Of a stretch of 61,696 nucleotides of DNA, positions 55,583 to 61,696 are shown in pieces. Within the stretch, counting starts at the first letter, position 1. Each line of letters opens with the position of its first letter. The stretch is taken from contig CAYLMM010000009.1 in the NCBI GenBank assembly GCA_964384825.1, forward strand, positions 1 through 61,696, given 5' to 3'. The translations under genes were made by a program, and so were the position numbers. The notes under the pieces were generated by a model that saw nothing but the letters and a program-made list of their open reading frames with translations, made no database searches and had not been told where the DNA came from. The DNA is from CAYLMM01 sp964384825 (GTDB taxonomy: Bacteria > Krumholzibacteriota > Krumholzibacteriia > LZORAL124-64-63).

Positions 55583-56952
55583 CTCTTCCCCTCCATCTCC
55601 CGCATGCGCTTGAAGTAGTCCTGCGCCAGCAGCGCCACCGCCGGCGCCAGGGCGATCAGTCCGATCAGGTTCGGGATGGCCATCAGGCCGTTCATGGCGT
55701 CGCAGAAATCGATCACGGTGTCGAAGTTCACCGCCGCGCCCAGGACGATGAATCCCAGGTAGATCAGCCGGTAGGGCCGCACGGCTTTCCTGCCGAACAG
55801 GAAGCTCGAGGCGCGGTCGCCGTAGTAGGACCACGAGATCATCGTCGAGAAGGCGAAGAAGACCACCGCCAGCGCGATCAGCTTCGCTCCGAAGGGGTGG
55901 CCCAGGCCCAGGGCGAAGGCCACGCCGGTCAGTTCGCCTTCGATCTTGCAGGTTTCCCAGGCGCCGGTGATGACGATGACCAGGGCGGTGATCGAGCAGA
56001 TCACCAGGGTGTCGATGAAGGGTCCGAGCATCGCGACCAGGCCCTCGCGCACCGGTTCGTCGGTCTTGGCCGCGCCGTGGGCCATCGCCGCCGATCCCAG
56101 GCCGGCCTCGTTGCTGAACAGGCCGCGGGCCACGCCGTGCCGCACCACGGTTCCGAGCAGTCCGCCGCCGATCGCCTCGGGGGTGTGGAAGGCGTAATGG
56201 ATGATCTGGCGGAAGCCCTCGGGCACCGCGCCGATGTTCTTCAGCAGGATGAACAGGCCGCCCGCGACGTAGAACAGGCACATGAAGGGCACGATCTTCG
56301 AGGCCACCCGGCCGATCGACTTGATGCCGCCGAGGATCACCATCCCGATCAGGGCCGCGATGACCGCTCCGACGGTCACGTTGAACGCTGTGCTGCTCTG
56401 CGCCCCGCCGCGCAGCAGGGTGTTCAGGCTGACGGCCACGTTGTTGATCTGGAACATGTTGCCGATGCCGAAGCTGGCCGTGACGGTGAACACCGCGTAG
56501 AGCACCGCCAGCCAGCGCCAGCGCCGCCCCATGCCGATTTCGATGAAGTGCATCGGTCCGCCGTGGGCCTCGCCGTCGGCGTCGATGTGCCGGAACCGCA
56601 CCGCCAGGGTGCAACTGGTGAACTTGGTGCACATCCCGACGGTCGCGGTGATCCACATCCAGAACACCGCGCCGGGCCCGCCCGCGAGGATGGCCGTGGC
56701 CACCCCGACGATGTTGCCGGTGCCGATGGTGGCCGACAGGGCGGTCGACAGGGCCTGGAAGTGGCTGATCTCGCCGGGGTGGTGCTCGCGGTCGTAGTCG
56801 CCGCGCAGCACCTTCAGGCCCGAGCGGAAGCCGCGGATCTGCACGCCGCGCATGCGGACGGTGAGGTAGAGGCCGGTGCCGACAAGCAGCACCATCAGCG
56901 GCGGGCCCCAGATGAACCCGTCGAAGGCGGAGATGATCTCGGGGATGAACAT
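55579..56952 (-). CDS. Alanine/glycine:cation symporter (AGCS family)
   Basis: This 457-residue inner-membrane symporter has about eleven helices. The AGCS signatures are GTGNIVGVATAILAGGPGAVFWMW (around residues 75-100), SNEAGLGSAAMAHGAAKT and FAFSTMISWSYYGDR. It imports alanine, glycine or D-alanine with Na+ or H+. The start at 56952 puts FIPEIISAFDGFIWGPP at the N-terminus, as in family members; the longer open frame adds 55 residues of arginine-rich shadow. The ribosome binding site is weak. The coupled downstream gene is a periplasmic serine hydrolase. Confidence 0.93.
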   Translation of the reverse strand: MFIPEIISAFDGFIWGPPLMVLLVGTGLYLTVRMRGVQIRGFRSGLKVLRGDYDREHHPGEISHFQALSTALSATIGTGNIVGVATAILAGGPGAVFWMWITATVGMCTKFTSCTLAVRFRHIDADGEAHGGPMHFIEIGMGRRWRWLAVLYAVFTVTASFGIGNMFQINNVAVSLNTLLRGGAQSSTAFNVTVGAVIAALIGMVILGGIKSIGRVASKIVPFMCLFYVAGGLFILLKNIGAVPEGFRQIIHYAFHTPEAIGGGLLGTVVRHGVARGLFSNEAGLGSAAMAHGAAKTDEPVREGLVAMLGPFIDTLVICSITALVIVITGAWETCKIEGELTGVAFALGLGHPFGAKLIALAVVFFAFSTMISWSYYGDRASSFLFGRKAVRPYRLIYLGFIVLGAAVNFDTVIDFCDAMNGLMAIPNLIGLIALAPAVALLAQDYFKRMREMEGKR

Positions 56953-57131
56953 GCGCGGTTCCCGTGGGGTTGAGGCGCAATGGTCGCAACGGGGCGAGTC
57001 TAGAGCGATCCGCCGGCGCAGTCCACCCCGGTTTCGGCCGCATAAGGAGTTGTGCCGCGTCCCGAATTGCGTTTGGATGCTGGCACGGGGATCCGCCGCT
57101 CGCACCGAAGGTGTCATCCGGGAGGTGAGTC

Positions 57132-57998
57132 TTGCTCGAATCGAGATACGTGCGCCTGCTGTTGGACTACTCGGCTATCGTCGTCGGGGCCGTGATCTGC
57201 GGCGCGGCGCTGGCGTTCTTCCTGCTGCCCAACGACATCGTCGCCGGCGGGGTGACCGGCCTGGCGATCCTGATCTCCCATTTCACCAGCCTGTCGACCG
57301 GCGCGGCCCTGGTGCTGCTGAACGTGCCGATCCTCGTCCTGGCCCGGCTGGCCGGAGCCGGACGGCGGCTTTTCCTGCGCACGGCCGTGGGGGTGGCGGT
57401 GCTGTCGGTCGCGACGGATCTGCTGCTGTCGCTGGGGTGGGTGCCGACCCGGGATCGCCTGCTTCTGGTCTTCTACGGCGGCCTGATCAGCGGGGCGGGC
57501 CTGGGGCTGGTGTTCCTGGGGCGCGGCACGACCGGCGGACTCGATGTGTTGGCGCGCCTGGCCCAGCGCTGGTTCGGTGTCGGCGTGGGCCAGACGATCC
57601 TGGCGGTCAACGTGGTGGTCTTCGGCCTCGCGGCCCTGGTTTTCGGCTTCGAGGCCGCCGCGGTGGCCCTGCTGCTTTCGTTCGTGATGTCGCGATCCCT
57701 GGACGCGGTGCTGCACGGAGTGAGTTCGACCCGTACTGCGTTCATCGTCACCGACCGCCCTCTGCCGGTGAAAGAGGCCATCCTGAACCATCTGGGCCGC
57801 GGACTGACCGAATTCAAGGGCCGCGGCGGCTATTCCGGCCGCCCCCGGACGATGCTGATGGTGGTCGTCGGGCGATCCGACACCAGGAGGTTGAAGTTTA
57901 GGGTTTCCCAGGCCGATCCTGACGCCTTCGTCACCATCTACACTCCCCGGGAGGTACAAGGCGGATTTCTGCTGCCTCAACAGGATCAAGAACTTTGA
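57132..57998 (+). CDS. YitT family membrane protein (DUF161/DUF2179)
   Basis: This 288-residue protein has two YitT-type membrane repeats (LDYSAIVVGAVICGAALAFF and FYGGLISGAGLGLVFLGRG, with GGVTGLAIL after the first) and a C-terminal cytosolic DUF2179 domain (TRTAFIVTDRP, then GRSDTRRLKFRVSQADPDAF). Proteins of this family are inner-membrane proteins of unknown function, possibly transporters with a regulatory domain. TTG at 57132 is supported by GGAGGTGAG five bases upstream. The end of the gene runs into an AT-rich stretch before marR. Confidence 0.9.
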   Translation: MLESRYVRLLLDYSAIVVGAVICGAALAFFLLPNDIVAGGVTGLAILISHFTSLSTGAALVLLNVPILVLARLAGAGRRLFLRTAVGVAVLSVATDLLLSLGWVPTRDRLLLVFYGGLISGAGLGLVFLGRGTTGGLDVLARLAQRWFGVGVGQTILAVNVVVFGLAALVFGFEAAAVALLLSFVMSRSLDAVLHGVSSTRTAFIVTDRPLPVKEAILNHLGRGLTEFKGRGGYSGRPRTMLMVVVGRSDTRRLKFRVSQADPDAFVTIYTPREVQGGFLLPQQDQEL

Positions 57999-58163
57999 TT
58001 TCTACAAGTATATATTTCTTAAGACGTTAACTGAAAATGCAACGAAAATGTCTCTTTCTGTGGAAAAGATTCGTGTGGAAACTATTTCAATGCTGACTAT
58101 ACTATGTCCCCGATCGTTCTTCGGGCTCGATCAATAGATTTCCCTGATTATCGGAGGATGGTG
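57999..58163 (+). promoter_or_regulatory. AT-rich control region upstream of the marR-abl operon
   Basis: This 165-base stretch is far less GC-rich than the window. It has two pairs of direct repeats: GAAAATG at 58033-58039 and 58044-58050 (11 bases apart), and TGTGGAAA at 58059-58066 and 58074-58081 (15 bases apart). A TATACT -10-like box follows at 58098-58103 without a clear -35. It is a candidate regulated promoter, perhaps for autoregulation by the MarR protein or osmotic control. Confidence 0.4.
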
Positions 58164-58685
58164 GTGGTAACCCAGCCGCGGTACGACTTGTGGATATTCC
58201 AGTCATTACGGCGGATCATGCGCGCCGTCGATCTGTATTCGGCCAAGCTGGCGTCCAATTACCGGATCACCAGCCCCCAGCTGATCTGCCTGCTGACCCT
58301 GCGTGACGACGGCCCGCTGACGACCTCGGCGCTGGCCAAGCTGATCCATCTGAGCAACAGCACGGTGGTGGGTATCCTGGATCGGCTGGAGAAGCGCGGA
58401 TTGATAAGTCGGGAGCGCGGACGCGAGGACCGCAGACTGGTCCTGGTTTCGATCACCCGCGAGGGGGAGGACCTGGTCAACAAGGCTCCTTCGCCCCTCC
58501 AGGACCAGCTGGCCACGGCGCTGCATCACCTCTCGGACGAGGAACAGGCCGACATCGCCTCCGCGCTGGACCGGGTGGTCAAGCTGATGGAAGTGCCCGA
58601 TATCCAGGCCGCGCCCATGCTGGCGTCCGGGCCGATCGACCTTCCGCCGGAACCGGCCGAGGGAACAGAAGGAGTGGAAGGATGA
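58164..58685 (+). CDS. MarR family transcriptional regulator
   Basis: This 173-residue winged-helix regulator has a helical dimerisation start (DLWIFQSLRRIMRAVDLY), then the wHTH core LTTSALAKLIHLSNSTVVGILDRLEKRGLI and the wing RERGREDRRLVLVSIT. The C-terminal 25 residues are Pro/Glu-rich. GTG at 58164 is preferred because GGAGG (58153-58157) is six bases upstream; ATG at 58158 directly touches it and would be poorly spaced. Its stop overlaps the ablA start (ATGA), so it is co-transcribed and likely controls the osmolyte operon in response to an unknown ligand. Confidence 0.9.
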   Translation: MVTQPRYDLWIFQSLRRIMRAVDLYSAKLASNYRITSPQLICLLTLRDDGPLTTSALAKLIHLSNSTVVGILDRLEKRGLISRERGREDRRLVLVSITREGEDLVNKAPSPLQDQLATALHHLSDEEQADIASALDRVVKLMEVPDIQAAPMLASGPIDLPPEPAEGTEGVEG

Positions 58686-60193
58686 GGACCGATAAGGCAG
58701 ATCTCGGCAATCAGCACGTGGAAACCGAGGAGCCGCTCATAGTCGCCGATCTGGCTCCCGAACTGACGCGGAAGCCCGAACTGGCGGAACTGATGGACGT
58801 GCGGGTGCCCGGGGGCGCCCGGGAACGGCCCGCGGCGGAGGATCTGGCGCACCGCGACCTCGACGATTCGCCCTTCTGGCGGGATATTCCGGCCTTCGCG
58901 AATCTCAGCCGCGAGGAATTTCTCGATCCCCGTTTCCAGATCCGCAAATCGGTCACCGGCATCGACGACCTGCGCGAGCTGGTGGGCGGGCTGGTCGGCC
59001 AGACCTTCATGGCCGACGTGACCCGCGGACTGGCCCAGGCCCCGATGAACGTGCGGATCACCCCCTATCTGATCTCGCTGATCGACTGGGACGATCCCTA
59101 CCACGATCCCCTGCGAATCCAGTTCCTGCCGGTCGCGTCGACCCGTAAGCCCGATCATCCGCGCCTCGAGCTGGACTCGCTGCACGAGCAGGACGACTCG
59201 CCGGTCCCCGGCCTGGTGCACCGCTATCCGGACAAGGTGCTGTTCCTGCCCCTGGACGTCTGCCCGGTCTACTGCCGCTACTGCACGCGCAGCTACGCCA
59301 TCGGCGGCGACACCGCGACCGTGGACAAGGAGCACTACCGTCCCCGCACCGAGCGCTGGCGGCGGGCCATGGCCTACATCGCCTCGCGTCCGGAAGTGGA
59401 GGACGTGGTCGTTTCGGGCGGCGACGCCTACATGCTGCCGGCGCGCCGACTGCGCGAGATCGGCGACATCCTGCTGGCCATTCCCCACGTGCGGCGCATC
59501 CGCATCGCCACCAAGGGCCCGGCGGTCATGCCGATGAAGATCCTGCGCGACACCGCCTGGACCGACGCGGTCGTCCACCTGTCGGACAGGGGCCGCGAAA
59601 TGGGCAAGGAGGTGTGCCTGCACACCCACTTCAACCATCCGAACGAGATCACCGCGATCAGCGCCGAAGCCCTCGGCGAACTCTTCTCCCGCGGGGTGAA
59701 GGTGCGCAACCAGAGCGTGCTGGTCCGGGGCGTGAACGACGATCCGGAAGTGATGACCAACCTGATCCGGCGCCTGTCCTACGTCAACGTGCAGCCCTAT
59801 TACGTGTACCAGCACGACATGGTCCGCGGCGTCGAGGATCTGCGCACCACCCTGGCGGTGACCGAGGAGGTCGAGCGCAGCGTGCGCGGCGCGACCGCCG
59901 GTTTCAACACGCCGACCTTCGTGACCGACGTTCCCGGCGGCGGGGGCAAGCGCGATCTGCACAGCTACGACCACTACGATCCGACGACGGGCGTCAGCGT
60001 CTACCGCAGCCCGGCGGTCGATTCCGACCTCTACTATCTGTACTTCGACCCCCTGCACCTGCTGCCGGAGGAGGGCCGCCGCCGCTGGCGAGATGAATCC
60101 GAGCATCAGGCGATGATCGACGAGGCCGTGGCCGCGGCCGGGCTGCAGGATCTGCGGCCGGCGGTGGAGCGGGCTCCGGCCTCAGGGAGGTGA
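58682..60193 (+). CDS. ablA: Lysine 2,3-aminomutase
   Basis: This 503-residue radical SAM and PLP enzyme converts L-lysine to L-beta-lysine. The cluster-binding motif is C194-PVY-C198-RY-C201, and the PLP lysine K423 lies in DVPGGGGK. It is longer than clostridial KamA (about 416) by an N-terminal extension of about 75 residues and a C-terminal tail. The downstream gene is ablB, so the product pathway is N-epsilon-acetyl-beta-lysine, a compatible solute. GAAGGAG seven bases before the ATG and the overlap with marR fix the start. EpmB-type enzymes are shorter and lack an ablB partner. Confidence 0.93.
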   Translation: MRTDKADLGNQHVETEEPLIVADLAPELTRKPELAELMDVRVPGGARERPAAEDLAHRDLDDSPFWRDIPAFANLSREEFLDPRFQIRKSVTGIDDLRELVGGLVGQTFMADVTRGLAQAPMNVRITPYLISLIDWDDPYHDPLRIQFLPVASTRKPDHPRLELDSLHEQDDSPVPGLVHRYPDKVLFLPLDVCPVYCRYCTRSYAIGGDTATVDKEHYRPRTERWRRAMAYIASRPEVEDVVVSGGDAYMLPARRLREIGDILLAIPHVRRIRIATKGPAVMPMKILRDTAWTDAVVHLSDRGREMGKEVCLHTHFNHPNEITAISAEALGELFSRGVKVRNQSVLVRGVNDDPEVMTNLIRRLSYVNVQPYYVYQHDMVRGVEDLRTTLAVTEEVERSVRGATAGFNTPTFVTDVPGGGGKRDLHSYDHYDPTTGVSVYRSPAVDSDLYYLYFDPLHLLPEEGRRRWRDESEHQAMIDEAVAAAGLQDLRPAVERAPASGR

Positions 60194-60201
60194 GCCGGCA
60201 G

Positions 60202-61113
60202 ATGTCAGCCGCCGGAATCTTCGACCGCGATCGTCTCGCGGAGGACGGCCGCAAGATCCATCCTTTCGTCTTCGACGCCGGTCGGTGCACGGTCGAGGGG
60301 GTGCTCGACCCGTACAACATGCGGGTGAAGCTCTTCGACGCCGCTCCGGAGGCTCTGCGGCATCCCGATGCCGCGTTTCTGACCGGCGGCCTCGGCGAGC
60401 ACGATCCTCTCTACACGAAGCTGACCGTCTACGCGCGTTCGGCTCAGGCCGAATCCTGGCGTGAACTGGGCTTCGCCTGCGAGGGGCGCATCCTGGGGTA
60501 TTTCCGCGATGGCGACGACGCCTCGGTCTGGGCCGCCTACGGAGACGAGGCCCGCTGCCGGGATCCCCGCTCGGCCGAACACGACCGCATCGTCGAGATC
60601 GCCCGCGGGAAGGAGCCGGCCCTGCCGAAGCTGCCGGATGATTACGTCAGCCAGGCGGGCGGGAAGGAGCACGCGGCCGAGATCGCCGCCCTTCTCGGCG
60701 GCACCTTCTCCGACTATCCCACGCCCCTGACCGCGGCCGAGATCGGCTACGCGATCGAGAACGGCCTCAACCGCTTCCGCCTGGTGCGCGACGCCGGCGA
60801 CGACACCCTGGTCGCGCTCGCCTCGGCCGAGATCGACAGCCGCCACAAGGCCGCCGAACTGACCGACTGCGCCACCGATCCCGCCCATCGCGGCCGGGGG
60901 CTGCTGGACTGGATTCTCGCCGCACTGGCCGACGAGGTGTTTGATGGGACGGGGACCACCGAGATCTACACCATCGCGCGCGCGGACGAGATCGGCATGA
61001 ACTGCGCCTTCGCCAAGCTGGGTTTCAGCTACACGGGGCGCCTGGTCAACAACTGCCGCATGCCCAACGGCTGGGAGTCGATGAATCTCTGGTGCCGGAG
61101 CCACCGCGCCTGA
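60202..61113 (+). CDS. ablB: Beta-lysine N-acetyltransferase
   Basis: This 303-residue GNAT-fold enzyme acetylates the epsilon-amine of beta-lysine to make N-epsilon-acetyl-beta-lysine. The AblB-specific N-terminal half (LDPYNMRVKLFDAAPE, LTVYARSAQAESWRELGF, EGRILGYF) is followed by the acetyl-CoA domain (ELTDCATDPAHRGRGLLDWIL, then MNCAFAKLGFSYTGRLVNNCRM). ATG at 60202 is chosen because GGGAGG lies ten bases upstream; GTG at 60190 would overlap that site. The gap to ablA is eight bases. Together they make the abl pathway. Confidence 0.92.
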   Translation: MSAAGIFDRDRLAEDGRKIHPFVFDAGRCTVEGVLDPYNMRVKLFDAAPEALRHPDAAFLTGGLGEHDPLYTKLTVYARSAQAESWRELGFACEGRILGYFRDGDDASVWAAYGDEARCRDPRSAEHDRIVEIARGKEPALPKLPDDYVSQAGGKEHAAEIAALLGGTFSDYPTPLTAAEIGYAIENGLNRFRLVRDAGDDTLVALASAEIDSRHKAAELTDCATDPAHRGRGLLDWILAALADEVFDGTGTTEIYTIARADEIGMNCAFAKLGFSYTGRLVNNCRMPNGWESMNLWCRSHRA

Positions 61114-61141
61114 CCCGCAACCCGACGGAGGCTCCCCCGGC

Positions 61142-61696
61142 ATGAGCGCCATCGATTACGGGATCTTCGCCTTGTACATGGCCAGCGTTCTGGGCGTCGG
61201 CGTCTACCATCACCGCCGCAACGCCGACGCGGAGGACTACTTCGTCGGCGGCCGCGAGATGGGGGCCGGACACATCGGGATGTCGGTGGTCGCCACCGAC
61301 GTCGGGGGCGGCTTCTCGATCGGCCTCGGCGGGCTGGGCTTCGCCATGGGGCTTTCCGGAAGCTGGCTGCTGTTCACCGGCCTGGTCGGGGCCTGGCTTT
61401 CCGCGGTGATCATCATTCCGCGGGTCAAGGCGATCGACCGCAAGCTCGGACTGATGACCTATCCCGATCTGCTGCGGCACCGTTACGGGCGTTCCGTCGC
61501 GGCGACCGCGGCGATCGTCTCGGCCCTGGGATACACGGGGTTCACCGGCGCCCAGATCCTGGCCGGCACCAAGCTGGCCAGCGCCACTCTCTTCGGCGGC
61601 CTGCCCGAGTCGGTCGACGCCTGGACGGTCTCGCTGCTGGTGCTCGGCGGAGTGACCATCGCCTACACCGTCCTGGGCGGCATCAAGGCCGTCATC
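61142..61696 (+). CDS. Sodium:solute symporter, N-terminal part
   Basis: The window ends inside this gene; 185 residues are visible. It has the SSS-family start (IDYGIFALYMASVLGVGVY), the conserved DAEDYFVGGREM, VVATDVGGGFSIGLGG, and LMTYPDLLRHRYG, with four or five helices so far. Members import sugars, amino acids or osmolytes with Na+. Following ablAB after 28 bases, it may import an osmoprotectant such as betaine or proline, or lysine for the pathway; the substrate is inference. A GGAGG ribosome binding site is about ten bases upstream. Confidence 0.9.
   Translation, partial: MSAIDYGIFALYMASVLGVGVYHHRRNADAEDYFVGGREMGAGHIGMSVVATDVGGGFSIGLGGLGFAMGLSGSWLLFTGLVGAWLSAVIIIPRVKAIDRKLGLMTYPDLLRHRYGRSVAATAAIVSALGYTGFTGAQILAGTKLASATLFGGLPESVDAWTVSLLVLGGVTIAYTVLGGIKAVI

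Overview
The window is GC-rich chromosomal DNA (about two thirds G+C by eye), densely coding, with short leaders and many overlapping starts and stops. No tRNA, rRNA, transposase, integrase or CRISPR array was seen. Several traits point to a Gram-negative lineage of the FCB / 'Candidatus' group (Eisenbacteria-, Krumholzibacteria- or Latescibacteria-like): exported proteins ending in FlgD/T9SS-type C-terminal Ig modules (PNPFNP followed by GVYLARL-like motifs), a GEGPGEI-type six-bladed propeller protein, lipoproteins with LRR and FN3 domains, and tripartite RND pump parts. The phylum is an inference. A 100-N assembly gap lies at 13235-13334, so this is draft or metagenomic sequence.

Layout. 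1-1506: end of a MATE transporter, then the PPDK/PEP-synthase regulatory kinase ppsR. 1644-8901: five overlapping genes for molybdenum hydroxylase subunits, enough for two enzymes (FAD, 2Fe-2S, Mo; then Mo and a fused 2Fe-2S/FAD protein). 9251-10333: an exported protein with eight DTGSG repeats, closed by a strong terminator. 10482-18209: an RND efflux operon with one membrane fusion protein and two different permeases; the first is split by the assembly gap. 18213-40462: mixed single genes, many exported (LRR lipoprotein, FlgD-tailed proteins, subtilase, signal-peptide-bearing oligoendopeptidase F, propeller, PPC protein, glycosidase-like lipoprotein, exported amidase), with two EamA transporters, a FapA-like protein, a YgjP protease, an HD protein and a universal stress protein. 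40560-49322: Tat-exported dehydrogenase/epimerase, ATP/ADP-translocase-like carrier, KtrB/KtrA potassium uptake, PAP2 phosphatase, an envelope protein and a second subtilase. 49435-53429: a two-gene operon for a divergent ATP-citrate-lyase-like enzyme. 53489-57998: an unknown protein, an alanine/glycine symporter with a beta-lactamase-fold lipoprotein, and a YitT protein. 58164-61696: marR-ablA-ablB-sodium symporter, an N-epsilon-acetyl-beta-lysine osmolyte operon that runs off the window.

How the genes fit together. There are three themes. First, extracellular protein and peptide breakdown with uptake (two subtilases, PepF, amidase, AGCS symporter). Second, salt and ion homeostasis (KtrAB next to osmolyte synthesis 13 kb away). 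Third, redox and central carbon enzymes (Mo hydroxylases, the citrate-lyase-like pair, PpsR). The most unusual item is the citrate-lyase-like pair. Its large subunit is about 300 residues longer than known ACL large subunits. It keeps the phospho-histidine motif and two of the three citrate-synthase catalytic residues, but by manual alignment appears to have lost the third.
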